Below are positions 1 to 12,745 of a stretch of DNA of 64,000 nucleotides, piece by piece; position 1 is the stretch's first letter; each line of letters begins with the position of its first letter. The stretch comes from Steromphala cineraria (Eukaryota > Mollusca > Gastropoda > Trochida > Trochidae), in the NCBI GenBank assembly GCA_916613615.1, contig OU744730.1:25491406-25555405 (forward strand), written 5' to 3'. The notes under the pieces are model-generated. The model ran no database searches and was not told where the DNA came from. It saw nothing but the letters and a program-made list of their open reading frames with translations. Position numbers and translations under genes: made by a program.

Positions 1-2546
1 CATGACTGGTAATAGGACTCTAAAACAAAAATGTAAGGTAGTTCTATGAAATGTTGGCATAGTAAGGGTTAATTATTGTTCTTTGACAAAACAACCTTAA
101 AGCGACATTAAGTGTTTCAATGTTTCTGATACAACATTTTATTTCAGAATGGTGATACATGTAATTTGTTTGTTTATGTTTCAATGAGATAGATTATTGG
201 TAATATTCTTAAATTTGTATCAAAATACTTCATGTCACTTTAACACTAAGGTTAACCAGAGTGCCATCTTTTAAAAATTGCACTTTGGCTATCATACACT
301 TACATCGTCCTCTGAAATCGATACTACTTAAAAACGTCAAGGAACACTTAAGTAGTACATTGAAATTTTACCTGTTGTCAGCTCAAATGAATGAAAATTG
401 AAAGTTACCCATATACATACGTGACATAAGGCTTCTGATTTTTAAACTTAAAATAATGTTTTTAAAATTTGTTATCATTTGTCATTCTGAAATTCTCAAT
501 CACTTATTTAGGATTTTTTTATTGAACTTTTCACTACAAGGAATTTAATTTTCAAAACATTAAAACACAACATAAAAAATATCTTTTCTTTTCAATAAAC
601 GTGTATTGTATTAAGAAATAGTTTTGGTCAAAGTGTATCGTATATGGCATCTTATGACGTCATCATAACGAGTGAGAGCCTTTCATTCCTCAAGTAGTGC
701 CTTGTACAAAAATTGATTTCAGAGAAAAATTCTGAAATTACGTGATATAAAAGCTGTAAATATTTATGGGGACAGTTGGAGACACAAACTCCATCAACCA
801 TGTACCCTTTAGGAGTTTGTGAGACTATAAGATAATGCCACATTGTGAACTTGGTTTTGAATTTTACGAAATGATGCACAATTTTAGTAATCTTACAGAA
901 ATGAAAAATCGAACATGATTTGAGGGAATATCAATTGCTTGCTTGAAGTTTCATTTGGACTTTGCGGCTTCTTAGGATGAATTTAAGAGCAACTCAGGGA
1001 GCTTTTAGGGTCAAATATCCCGAACTGTAGTGTCACTTGATCCAGAAATAACGACGTTTGGTAGCTTAAAGTATACTTAAAAGACCAGTCCTCGTATTAA
1101 CTAATAATAGGAAGGTATTAGGTCGCTTTTCAATCAAATAAAGGTCATTTTGGAAAGACAGAAATTTTGTTTTTGTTTTGTAGCTCATTTAACTAGCATT
1201 CGTGAAATTGGATTTGTGATTTCGGATGCTGAGAATATATATTTGATGATATTTAAATTAATTTTTTAAAACATCATTGATTTCCCATTTAGATATAAAT
1301 ATGTTATTTTTTTGTATTTATATAATCAAATATAGCAATCTGGTTGGAATGGAAGGTATAGATTATGTGATAAAATCCCGAATATGATCCTTTAGTTTGT
1401 GGTTGAAGGGCTGACCGTCAGAGGTCCCGCAAATATGTAATTGGTTCTAAAGTAAACAATTATATAAATCCTTTTGTGTAAAAAACTTTCCGTATCTAAG
1501 TCTCATGATCCTTGGAATCTGACACGAGAGGGCCGTCGTTCGTGAGTTCGTCAGTTTTACTTTCATTCACACAGATTAGTTAGCTCAATATTAGCTTCAT
1601 ATTTCCATCTAAACTCAAATAGTGAAAAGAAATGTACATCTCCCCACTACCCTGAGGTATGCTATTTGTGCTAAGACACGCAACATACTGGGCTAAGGTA
1701 GACTACAATAGTTAACTTTGTCTGTGGGGGCAGGCAGGGATCATTTCTTCCTCCTTCTCTTTTTATGTTAAAAGCTGACAATGGTTCCACACTCGTGTAA
1801 ATTCACCTATCTGCTTCTCCAGTAATCTCTCTTAATAGCATACAGGGCTAGTTAAGGTACCAGCGTATGAAACCGAGTTGTTAATGACCAGCGCGTGCTA
1901 TACCCAAACTTAAAGAGATTTACTCCTACAATGCCCGAAAGAAATTTCTAATACTTTATATCTGAACACGTGAAAAACCTGACGTGAGAGAAACTTCTCC
2001 TGAATGGAGCGCTGAATAAATGAAAACCTTAGAAAAAAGGATTCATGCCATTGTATGGGTACACTTCTTCCCTTATATAAACGTTATCTCAGTGGCAAAT
2101 TTTACCCCTATTTGTTCAACATTCTTTATAGTGTGTTTATTCTAACCGCAGCCAGCGCTCTAGTTTGACATGTGAATGAAGTAGGATGACTGGAGCGTGA
2201 GAGTGTGTAAACCACTGAAATTTTCTGTTTCATTTTGAGGTTTCAACCCTTAAGTTAACATTAAGGGCGTTTTTGACCGTTTTTGACAGGTATTCTTTGG
2301 TCAATGAACTATGCTGCTCGTGTTGGACTAAAAGGACCCTCTCGTCTTAAACAAGGTGATAATGGGGAATTAGTGGCTAATTTTGAATGCACAAGAAGAC
2401 GAAAATGGTGTATAAAACAGCGAAAGTCACGATTTCGAAAGCACTAACACTGTGTCAATTATCTTCGTGTCAAGTTGTGAACTGCTAAAACATCCCCATT
2501 ATGGCATGAATAGAAAAGGGTTACTGGTGTCATCTTCTGAAATTGA
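1..2546. other. unassigned A+T-rich DNA
   Basis: No gene or repeat family recognised on either strand. The only frames are short (the longest, on the minus strand at 652-879, is 75 codons) and have no domain, signal peptide or splice context. A perfect CRE-type octamer TGACGTCA lies at 655-662. Confidence 0.6.
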
Positions 2547-2555
2547 CCAAATAAC

Positions 2556-3126
2556 CAGTCCCTCCCCAACAGTGGTAGAATATATACATAAAATGTTGAT
2601 CCTACCTCCGTTCGAATTGGGCCAAATCAATGGTTTCCGACAGTTTCCCTTTGCGGAAAAAACACATGGAAAGGGTGGTTCATATAACACATAGTGTTAT
2701 AATTTCCTCGTCATACGTTCTGCCTATGGCCATCTTAGTATACTATATATTCCAGGTGATTGTTTCACACATCCCTCTCTGTATGAATTTAATAATTTTA
2801 TGTCTGTCTGACGATATAATAAGAAATTTGGATATGTATGTTTACCATGCAAATAAGCTGCGTAGAAGCCTCTTGATGGCTGTTTAATAATTCCATTGTA
2901 TTATGGGCCAATGGCCTACATACACCTGAATAAAGGATTGAATTGAATAACAATTCCTTTTCCATAATTTAATAGTCAAAGTGATGATTTTATGTCAGCG
3001 TCGCTGATTGCAGATCTAACTTTGAGTGTAGTCAACCAGCTCACATTCTAACTCAGAAACTCGGCTAATTAGAACAGGCTCTATCAACATTTCATGACTT
3101 GATCTGCCTCTGTGGGTGAGATATTG
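2556..3126. mobile_element. family C MITE-like element, old copy interrupted by a retroposed fragment
   Basis: The two ends match the ends of the better kept copies near 32.3 kb and 39.4 kb. The left end resembles CTCCCCACAGAGGCAG and the right end reads CTTGATCTGCCTCTGTGGG, so the termini are inverted repeats. The interior shares the CAGTTTCCC..GCGGAAAAAA block and the GCGTCGCTGAT block with those copies. About 257 bp at 2690-2946 is foreign to the family and is listed separately. The flanks CCAAATAAC and TCAAACAAA (6 of 9 identical) may be a decayed 9 bp target duplication. No transposase is present, so the element would be non-autonomous. Confidence 0.65.
2690..2946 (+). mobile_element. 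probable 3' fragment of a retroposon inserted in the family C element
   Basis: This block is absent from the two other family C copies. It is bracketed by ATAACA at 2684-2689 and 2947-2952, a likely target duplication. Its right end, GAATAAAGGATTGAATTGAA, resembles the A-rich simple tails seen at 3' ends of non-LTR elements. The short plus-strand frame inside it shows no recognised domain. A 5'-truncated LINE or SINE end is the best explanation, but the parent element is not identifiable here. Confidence 0.4.
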
Positions 3127-4136
3127 TCAAACAAATTACTTATCAATAAACTTTAATGGATCGACTGTTGGCAAATCAAAGCTCAATTCAACGTTTTATT
3201 CAAAACATGTGTTAAGTTAGTAAGATTGTTTAAAATTAAAAGTATGAATTTGTTAAAACAATCATTTCAAAAGTACAACGTATTATATAAATGAGACATT
3301 CGTTGAAAAAGATATAATAAAAGATAATTATGTATAAACTCAAACGCCCAAAATAAATATGATATGCTCTGTATATTTCTGTAACAATTTTTGGAATTTA
3401 ACAATCAAAATATTGGACCTTAATTCAAACGGGATTCATGAATAAGCAAACATTAACAAAATTATCAATGTAACTCAAATACAACTTTATGTTAAAAAAC
3501 AAAATAAGTAAGCGTAAATACCGTTTTCTGCCAAAAGTGTCGATATAGAAAGTTCAGTTCAAAATTACGTAATAAAGATAATTTACGTCTATACTTTTGA
3601 AACTATTTACCACAGCTTGTCGGTGCAATTAAGCCATTACATTAAGATTTCTGACATCTCTCACATCTTAGTACAACGATTTTACTGTAAATAACTTTTC
3701 TCACAATGAAATGGAACCATCGTTTGTCAACACAAGTAGAAGAAATGTGTTTAACGATCTCAGAAGTGTTATTTGCCAACCGAAATGTGATAACAGGCAT
3801 GGAGCGCTCGTTTCAAGCAATCAATTTCAAGTGAGACCAGAACTATGTAATAACCTCAAGATTCGGCAATTCTCGTCTAATTTCGTGATTGAAGATTTGA
3901 CGGTTTGGATGATGGTAATGTTGAATATTGTTTGGGAACCTCTTCACAATTGGAATCGTGCCAGAAACCCTTGAAACTGACAACTGGGTCTTAATTACAG
4001 GATTGATTGACATGTTAAGGGTTTCAGTTGTGGAGAAAGCAACTTCAGGATGAGAAATGTTTGCTTTTGAATTCCAAAAACTTTTTTTCTTGAATATCCC
4101 ATTCTCGTTACGTTAAAACCGTTTTCCAATATCTAA
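3127..4136. other. unassigned A+T-rich DNA
   Basis: Nothing recognised. An 87-codon plus-strand frame at 3711-3974 has no family signature and is not called as a gene. Confidence 0.5.
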
Positions 4137-4138
4137 TT

Positions 4139-4480
4139 AAGATTCAAACAGAATTGATGGAATATGTGATCGTATCTTTGAGTATTATGAAATGGTCAAG
4201 ATTTTTTCTATCGTAGAACTTCATCAAAGCTTCTTATAGGACATTGCTTATGAAGGTACTCAGAGGAACGCTGATCTTTTTAATTTCGAGATAATAACGT
4301 TCAAATTAGGATTGATGGAATATGTAATGGTATATGTAAGTATTATGAATTTGGTCAAGATTTTTCCTAATGTAGAAGTTATTGAAAGTTTCTTACTGAA
4401 CATTGCTTATCAAATAGCAAGGCAAATCATACCCGAAGGTATACTAAGAGGAACGCTCATTTATTAGATTTCGTGCAATT
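4139..4480. repeat. diverged tandem duplication, unit about 165 bp
   Basis: Two neighbouring copies share the order ATTGATGGAATATGT, AGTATTATGAA, GGTCAAGATTTTT, GTAGAA, GACATTGCTTAT-like and GAGGAACGCT. The first copy starts near 4150 and the second near 4308. Divergence is substantial, so the duplication is old. No coding potential is seen. Confidence 0.75.
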
Positions 4481-5367
4481 AACCTATTGTGTTCACATAT
4501 ACTGAGAAGACAATACCAACATTTATTAACAAATTAGTTTTTCAAACATTTGACATGTAGAATTCATCGTGGGAAATTTTCGTATTTGTTCAATTCACAG
4601 CATAATGCATATACAGACTGAATATATATAGCATAATGTAAACGTTGATTTGACCAATATGTCTAATGTGAAATACAATCATTTGTGCGAAAGTTTATAA
4701 TCTACAATGTACTACCAAATACCTCTGAAGTTGTTGAACGACTAAATCATTCGAAAACTAAATGATACGCAACAAACAAAATCTTTCAATAAGTCCTGAT
4801 GAATAACGCATTTTCCTTAACTTATTCGTTTAATTATAAGTATTGTATAGATGTGAAATATATTTCAAATACCATCCTGCGGCGCAATTTCATAGAGAGT
4901 ATTATCAAGTTCAAAACAATTGAACTCTGCATGTAGTGTTTATTAACATTTCATCATCCTTCATTATATCAATGATATTGTTTAGTCTGAAGGAGGTCTA
5001 GAACCGATTATAAATCATACCCTTAACATCATTAAAAAACAAATTCTAGCAACTAATATGTTTTTAATGCCCTCTTATCGGATTTATGGACTGCTGAAAT
5101 CCCACCCGGGAAGGTGATATGAATCCAAAGGTCATGACCCCAACTATTTTCAAATTTAGAGAACCCCAAATGACACATATACTAAATCCTTGCTTCTGTG
5201 TGCCCAGTGCAGTGGCAGGTTTATACCTATCGATTAGAGAACCTGTCATGTCTCGACTTTAATATGTTTTTTTTTCTCAAAAGTAAACAAACAGGGTGTT
5301 TTAAGTACAGCACTTGCTGACATGTACACGTTTTTTTAACTCGCAATAGTATATGTAGATATACTTA
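4481..5367. other. unassigned DNA
   Basis: No supported feature. A 61-codon minus-strand frame at 5064-5249 has no recognisable content. Confidence 0.5.
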
Positions 5368-5668
5368 GTAAGGTATGATATGGCATGATGTGATATAGTA
5401 TGGTATGGTATGATGAGGTGGTGTGTGGTATGTCATGGTATGGTATGCTATGGTACGGTATGGCATGATATGGTATAGTAAGGTATGGTACGATGAGGTG
5501 TAGTGTGGTGTGTCATGGTATGGTATGCTATGGTACGGTATGGCATGATATGGTATAATATGGTATTGTATGGTATTTTATGGTATGGTATGCTGTGGTA
5601 TTTTATGGTAAGGTATGGAATGGAGTAGTATAACGGTTTTTATTCTATGGTAAAGCATGGTATGGTTT
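5368..5668. repeat. TATGG-type microsatellite with an 80 bp higher-order period
   Basis: Imperfect five-base repeats of TATGG and variants fill about 300 bp. A longer word beginning TGTCATGGTATGGTATGC occurs at 5431 and again at 5511 with its neighbourhood, so a block of pentamers was itself duplicated with an 80 bp period. Confidence 0.9.
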
Positions 5669-6145
5669 TGATTGATTGATATAGTGTATGAGTGGTCAGA
5701 AACGATGCGGATAAACATACCACTTTAACTCACGATGATATATCGCTCATTTTGCACAATCATATCAAATGGTGTACTGTTAAGAGTAAACTAAAAGCAT
5801 CCTCGCGAAAAACCAATACACTATCAAATAATAATCCTCTATTGTGCATTCCTATATTTTCTGAGCGTATTTTACTTGTATCTTATCGGGAATAAAACTC
5901 GTTCGCAGAATCTATTCATACTTAACGCAACACCCTGGGTATGAATAAACGCAACAGTGACGACAAAAGTCTTAAAGACATATTTATATTGAGATTGTTT
6001 ATAACCTATAGTCAACAGTGCCTGAGTGTTTTCGTCGTAAGCTTAGACAAGACTATTTGGATCTCATCTTCTCTAGTAATAAACTCAAACGCTGATAATA
6101 TTACAGACAATAAAAGAACGTGAATTAGAGAAGAAGTTTGCATTT
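5669..6145. other. unassigned DNA with two short plus-strand frames
   Basis: Frames of 67 and 60 codons at 5692-5895 and 5941-6123 show no domain, signal sequence or repeat relationship and are not called as genes. Confidence 0.5.
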
Positions 6146-6235
6146 TGAGGTGGGGGTGGGGGGCCGTCGGAGGTGGAGAGGGGAGGTGGGGGGGGGGGGG
6201 GGGGGGGGGGGGGGCAATGGAGGTTTAGAGGGGAG
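6146..6235 (+). repeat. G-rich tract with a run of 27 G
   Basis: The strand is almost pure G with scattered A and T, and positions 6188-6214 are an uninterrupted run of 27 G. Such tracts can form G-quadruplexes and are prone to length change in replication and sequencing, so the exact run length should be treated with caution. Confidence 0.9.
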
Positions 6236-6884
6236 ATTTGGTGATGTTTAAATTGTTAGCCACACAAGTAGTAGTGACTATGAAATAAATGTCTGCATTG
6301 CAATATCATCAAACTATCATATGATCACATTTCATGAAGTTCCTTATAACTAGGGCCAACCAAAGCTACGGAACGGAAGAGAAACAATTGCACAGTTAAC
6401 ACTCAAAATCACCCCTTTACCATTTGATATAAATCATTAATAAAGTAAATAACAAACATCTCAATTGTATTTTCTTACAAAAATTGTTTTGGCTAATCTG
6501 CTTCCTACTCCCTGATCCCCCGTACTGCATGAGTCATACCACATGAAGATGAGTCAATTCCATTATCATTGTACTTAAACAATAACCTACTTAAAACTAC
6601 AATATTTTACTAAATGTCACAATGTTATGACAAAAGTCCTCAAGTACAACCATAAGAGCAATAGACTGGTCATTCAAACCGATCTTATCGTTCTGGCATC
6701 GTTGATGCCGCCGACATTGGCGTCACCCAGTGGACGCCAGACATTTGGTAGACGGAGTGGGTTGTCCTCCACGTCACATGGTAGTAATATTGTAGTCATA
6801 ATGTAGTCACATGGTAGTCATATGTCTTATATATTGTTCATTTTATATTGACAACTGATTAAATTGTTGATTTATGAATGACGA

Positions 6885-7190
6885 TTATCGTTGTGAAGAA
6901 TCGTTAGTCGGGTAGCTGCATGTTTTGCCTGTGCAAAGCTCAGTTCGATCGCTATTACTGTAGTTCAGAAACATTTGGTATGGCTCGTCGGATGGATGGG
7001 TGCCCTAAAGGCTTGATGAACTGAGAGTTAGAAGGGCGTTCCCTACCAAACAGAAGCATGCATTGAAAGACTTGTGGTGTCACCAGAGGATGGTGACTTT
7101 ATGCAAAATGGGCTCCTGTTACCCAGCGGTGCAAATGGGTACCTAGTTAAAGTTGTGTTGAGGTGACCTTACTACATTAGCGAAAAATGT
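6885..7190 (+). mobile_element. degenerate tRNA-derived SINE
   Basis: The left end has a tRNA-like stretch: GGGTAGCTGCATG is an imperfect A-box and AGTTCGATCGC an imperfect B-box, about 35 bp apart. Downstream the body contains AAATGGGTACCT. The same 12-mer occurs inside the clearer tRNA-Glu-like SINE at 59.77-60.05 kb in the matching orientation. The element would be transcribed by RNA polymerase III from its own head when young. This copy is worn and its ends are approximate. Confidence 0.5.
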
Positions 7191-7285
7191 CAGTTACAAA
7201 AATAAATACACCTGGGTGTACACATATATTCCCTTGACTTAGGTGATCGTAACTCAATGTTATAATAATTGGTTAAAGTTACTTT

Positions 7286-7322
7286 TAACACTACTACTAC
7301 TACTTCTACTACTACTACTACT
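7286..7322. repeat. (ACT)n microsatellite
   Basis: About twelve ACT triplets with one interruption (TTCT). Confidence 0.95.
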
Positions 7323-9068
7323 CTTATGATTCCCTGAACGTCTGAACTGATTTGTAGGACACAAAAGTGGGAGCAAATAAACACAAATATTCTTTCTTAA
7401 GATAGCCACGTCAAAGGTGAAGGCCGCGTTATGTAGTGACTCATTTGTTTACACAGCGTGATGACGTAACGCAGAAGACAGCGTACACGTATATATGTTG
7501 TTTATTATTTGCGGATAACACGACTGGCAAACAGTAAAGCAAATTCAGGAAAACGGGGCCATTTTAACCTCTGCACGTAGAAATGATGTCGTTAGTTTTT
7601 TCTTAAGTGATTCTCTGAACTCACATGTAAAAAGAAATCAACAACCTCAGTGGCTGATCATTGTTTTATTCAAGATAAATAATTATAAAGTTCTTTATAA
7701 TAATTTATTTCTGTATGTTGGATGAGTTTTATATTACAGAAATTATATTCTCTATATGATAATTCACTGTGTTTTATAATAACAAATTCTCAAACCAAAA
7801 ATGCATTGTTTTACAAAATGGCTGTTTATTTCAAAAACGAAATAAATACATTTTACTAAAGATTCAGTAATGTTATTGATAATTAAAACTTGAAATCGAA
7901 CTGATAAACTGATACTCTGCCATGTGAGCTACATTACGATTCAAACAACCCGGACGATAAAATTAATGTTCGTACCGATTTGAAAACCGATCTTCTTTAA
8001 AAGTATGTTTTTTAATGAAGAGAGATATAACCAATACGACTTCTTATAATAAAAGTAATATGCTTAATTCTCATTTTAGTTATCAAAATTATATTCATCT
8101 ATAATAACGTTCAATTTATCATATTTCGTATACATGAGCACTGATTTAATTCATAACATTTATTAATATACTAAAATCCAAAGGAAACGTCCCCTCTATA
8201 TTTGATTCTCGATTCTCGGTAGAACAAAAAATATAACAAAACGATAGTTTTGTACCTTAACCACTGCATTTCGTGTGTTTAATCGATATGTTTCTTCAGA
8301 TAGTGCCTCGGCATATATAAGAATGGTGTCATTTTGTTAATTATCTTTCTAGATTTTTGATGTGTGTGAAAAAACAAAAGTGGACGTTCTTTTGGATTTT
8401 AGTTTAGGTATACCTACAACATTCCATTTCAACGTCCCCTTTTTGGGGAGAGAATGGAAAGATGTCCAGATAGGTAAAGACACTATTTCTTAGGCTTAAA
8501 AACCGACCCCTACAGATGTTGGGGATCTTCAGCATTGAATGAGGCTACAATCACCACACGAAACCGAGTAAATGGTTTAAATACTGTCGATAGCTAAAAA
8601 TTGACAAAGGGCTTTTCACGTCAAAATGACCGTGATTGAATTGTAAGCTTTTTCTTTCTGGTTAGTAAACACATTTTATTCCTCTTACAAACACTATAAT
8701 CACCTTAAGATCGTGTTTATAATGTGACTTCTGTATGTTCAATATTGCAAAGATTTCATCATATATCAAATATGAGTATCCTCTATTTATTCATTCAAGA
8801 GGTAAAAAATAGTGAATGTCCTTTAAGTTGAAAATCGACATTTATGGAAATAAGGATTCATTTTAAACAGCACTAGTTTAAAGATGCTATAATGGACTGC
8901 TTGTCGGATAGCCGTGTATTGTCATACGAAATTGGATCTTGCGATCCCCTCCAAGGTTATTTTCACACAACAAATAGTTGCCGTACATGGGGAATAATAA
9001 AGACTCGGACGGGCCACACTTTGAGGTCAGCAAGGGCGGGAGAACCGAGTTTCTTTATTGAATATAGG
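7323..9068. other. unassigned A+T-rich DNA
   Basis: No gene, tandem repeat or dispersed repeat recognised. A 70-codon frame at 8892-9104 runs into the satellite that follows and has no recognisable content. Confidence 0.5.
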
Positions 9069-10113
9069 GGGATAGAGATGTATCCTTGCTGTAGACCAGC
9101 TTAAAATGGACAGAGGCTCGGTAAGGTAGATTTGCAGAGATACGGAGTTGTTATAATTGAAAGATATCAATAAACAAGGTTTGAGAAAGTAATAGAAGTT
9201 AGGGGGATAGAGAATGTAACCTTGCTAAAGACCAGCTTAAAATTGACAGAGGCTCGATAAGGTAGAAAGATGATGTAGTTTTGTATATACAGGGTTATTA
9301 TGATTGAAAGATATCGGTACGATATATACGGTTATTATTATTGAAAGATATCAATAAACAATGTCTGCGAAACTAACAGAAGTAAGAGGGAGAGAAATGT
9401 ATCCTTGCTGTAGACCAACTTAAAATCGACAGTGGCTAGATAAGGTTGAAAGATCAGGTAGTTTTGTATATACAGGGTTATTATAATTGTAGGATATGAA
9501 TAATAAGGTATGATAAAGATGTAACTTTGCTGTAGACCAACATAAAATGACAAGGCTAGATAAGGTAGAAAGATCAGGTAGTTGTGTATATACAGGGTTA
9601 TTAGTGGAAGACTTAATAAGCAATGCTTGCTTAATGAAAATAGGGGATAGAGAGGTATCCTTGCTGATGACTGACTTCAAATGGTCAAGAGCTTAAAAGG
9701 CAGTAAGGGGATTTAAAAAAAATGGTTGTATGGAGTTAGTTTAAGATATATTAAAATGCAAAAAGACAGAGGCAATACAATTTCAAGTTGTGTATGAACA
9801 TTGTCCGTGGAAGAAAATAAATTAAGGGAGTGTATAATTTATATCCTTGCTGTAGACCAACTTCAAATGGTCAGGAGCTTGAAAAGGTAGTATGGGGATA
9901 ATAAAAAATCCAATTATTATTGTGAGACTTTCCCTTGAATAAAAGGGGATAGAGATGTACCCTTGCTAAAGACCAGCTTACATTGGACAGAGTCTAGATA
10001 TAAGGTAGTTATGAGTTGGTGTAAGACTAAAGAGGCAGGACCTTTTAAGTATAAGACATAAAGGAGCATTTTCCGTTGACCTTATTAAATAAAGGGGGTA
10101 GAGATGTACCAAC
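9069..10113. repeat. degenerate satellite, seven to eight units of about 116-186 bp
   Basis: A core of the form GGGGATAGAGATGTATCC-TTGCT-GTAGACC recurs; the CCTTGCT-like word starts at 9084, 9220, 9403, 9525, 9659, 9845 and 9961, with a further partial core near 10095. Successive spacings are 136, 183, 122, 134, 186 and 116, which suggests a three-unit higher-order block of about 440 bp. The units also share AAAATGGACAGAGGCT and GGGTTATTAT-type segments. Short minus-strand frames inside are by-products of the repeat. Confidence 0.9.
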
Positions 10114-10427
10114 TTGGTGTCCCTGCATCAGACCTACTCGACTTTACAAAGAACAGTTCCGAACGTGATAACCAAACGTTAAAGGTAAACTATAACTACT
10201 TATTAGACTACTCTTGAAATGATTCAATAATTTGTATGAATAAAGATCCATTCTAAACTATCGGATATAAAAATATAATACAAATTGCAAACTCTGACCT
10301 TAAATCGGTCAACTGCGTTTTGAATATGCACTCTAACACGTGACAATATGTTCGTACGTCTTGCACGAAGTTTATGATGTGTTTGAACATTGTCAAAGCT
10401 GTTAAATAAAAAGCATCCCAACAAAAA

Positions 10428-10472
10428 AGTTGTAAATAACCACAAACAAGTTGTAAATAACCACAAAGAAAA
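10428..10472. repeat. 18 bp direct repeat, two copies
   Basis: GTTGTAAATAACCACAAA occurs twice in immediate succession with a short linker. It lies just downstream of the satellite and no function is apparent. Confidence 0.8.
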
Positions 10473-10654
10473 ATAGCTTGCATGAAAAACGCTTAGATAA
10501 TTTACAATAAGATCATAACTAGAGGTCTTGTCAGCATTGATAACACTATCTTACGATATTTTATTGCAGACCATTTATCATTTTTATGTTATCATTGTGT
10601 CTTGCAAACGATACTTTCATTGGTCTAGCTCTAGTTGTATAGTTTCATTTATGG

Positions 10655-11215
10655 ACAGAGAAGAGGGGGCGAAGAGAGGTATAGGGCGATGGAGAGAAGG
10701 GAAGGGGAGATATATGAATAGAGGGAAAGTTAGATACAGGGAGATGGAGAGATAGAGGAAAAGATAGATTGATAGAGAGAGAGATATAAAGGGAGACAGA
10801 TAGAAAGGAAAGAGGGAGATATGGATAAAGAGAGGGATAAAATAGGGAGATGAGAAGATATAGGGTTAAATAGAGATAATAAGATACAAGGAGAGGAAAG
10901 AAAAGGAAAGAAGAAGAGAGAGATGAAAAGCGATAGGAAAGACAGAGTGAGAGAAAAGAGATAGAGGAAAATAGATTGAAGGACAGTAAGAGAGATTGAA
11001 AGCAATAGAGAGAAACAAAGAGAGAAATAGAGATAATAGAGAGAGATTTGAGAACTTGAAAGAGAAATAAGTAGAGATATGGAGATATGAAAATACATAA
11101 AAAGAGATGTGAAAATGAGAGAGGGATAAGTTGAGAAAGGGTTAATGAGAGACTTAGTTATCAAAAAGATCATAAAAAACGGAAAAAAAGAACGATTGAA
11201 AAGCACGAAGAAATA
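10655..11215 (+). repeat. polypurine block rich in GAGATA and GAGA
   Basis: Some 550 bp of the plus strand are almost wholly A and G, built from degenerate GAGATA, GAGAGA and GGAGATA words. The 163-codon minus-strand frame (Ser, Leu, Phe, Ile-rich) is what any stop-poor polypyrimidine strand yields and is not a gene. Long mirror-symmetric purine tracts can adopt triplex DNA. Confidence 0.9.
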
Positions 11216-12566
11216 AAACACACGCAGAAACCTGTCTTAAAAGAAATTGATGAACAATGGAAAAAGACGGACAAATGAACTTGAACACTAGAATTAGGGA
11301 AACGTTATAAACTACTAAAACTCAGTAGAATATTAGGAACAAAACCCATGCAGTGATGAATAGAATAACCAAAGGGTATACATGTCCCAGTAATGGTTAA
11401 GCAAGTTTTATTCAACCTGTCAGAGTCTTCATAAAAAGGATTATATTTCCTTGCATCAACTTCACATCCAATTTGACTATTTTAATAAGCTGCTTTTGAA
11501 CGACTGAGCTTTTTCAAAATGTTGACACAAGAGTAAGGATATTTATTCAACACTTATGATAGCCCAATTATTCAACTCAAGTATATTCAACATAAAATTC
11601 ATTGTGAATATGAAAATATATCCCTCCCTGCGGTAGGGTGTCACTAGATACTGTGTGGATTATACCATGCTCGCAAAAAGGTTTCTTTTTATGCTTTCAA
11701 ATTTGAAAAGCCTTTTCAAATCGCTCTCTAATATACAAGTGATATAGCCCGAACGATATCAACTTGAGCGTAATGTGAAAGTATGGCTGGATGACAGGAA
11801 ACTGGCAGGATGTCCGAATTTTATATCTTTAACCACTCTGCTAATATCGTCTTAGCAATACCCTGAAATGACATCTTGCTAAAGCAATTCTTTCAAAAAA
11901 TAATCCATTGAGGCAACGTTAAAACATTTGCAAAATAGCAACCATTTAGCCATATATATATTTGAAATTATGTTATTTCAATAATTAAAACAGTATATGT
12001 TGAATTTACATCCGTACTTTAAGGGTTAAATCTACCCTACTGAGAATATTTTTTATTCACGTACATCAAACAGCGAAAGGTGTTCCTTATAGATACAGGT
12101 CGTCATTTATCGTTTATCATTAATAACTGATGTGGATATAAATATACTTACATGTAAAATATAGGAGGACAGTGGATGTGTTAGTAGGTTTCGTGTAGTT
12201 TCCTATTCATATTCAAACGTTATGGCTTATATACTGGGTGATGACACTGGGGTTTTATCTAGTGAGCAGGTAGGAGATTGTCAGGAGGATCATAACATGA
12301 ATATGAATTTGTAAATTTGGGGTTTAGATAACAATAGCCTTGTTGAATACAGCAACTCAAGCTTGTGCTTTATATTCAGGCGAGCAGGTTTTATGTACTG
12401 GCTAAACTACATGTACCCCGCACTGTCCGAGTTTGATATCAACCACAGGCATGCCTGAAATTCTTGTCCATATACATATCTAGGTATATAAAGAGATGTA
12501 TTTCATTACTTTTTTATTTCTTGATTGAAATTATCTGAAATAGTACCATTTTTTTTAAATTTTCGG
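11216..12566. other. unassigned A+T-rich DNA
   Basis: No supported feature on either strand. Confidence 0.5.
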
Positions 12567-12650
12567 GACGAGATCCTTCCGGGATTCGAACCCACACCAC
12601 TAGCAATAACCGTAACAGCAGCTTACCAACTTGCCTATTTCGCCATTACC
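12567..12650 (-). mobile_element. tRNA-like SINE head or tRNA pseudogene
   Basis: Read on the minus strand, GGTTCGAATCC (12582-12592) matches the Pol III B-box, and TAGGCAAGTTGG about 50 bp earlier is an imperfect A-box. The cloverleaf is not intact, so a functional tRNA is unlikely. A SINE head is more likely, though no body was traced downstream. Confidence 0.5.
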
Positions 12651-12745
12651 TTACAATCTGCCTTTAAGATCCCAATTTTTTATTACAAATTTACAGTTAT
12701 TTCCATTTGAATGTAATAGCTCTGAAAGGAACGTGATAGATCGGG

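Noticed and set aside
10730..11221. 163-codon minus-strand Ser/Leu/Phe-rich frame as a membrane protein
   Set aside because: It is the translation of a polypyrimidine strand; the apparent hydrophobicity follows from base composition.
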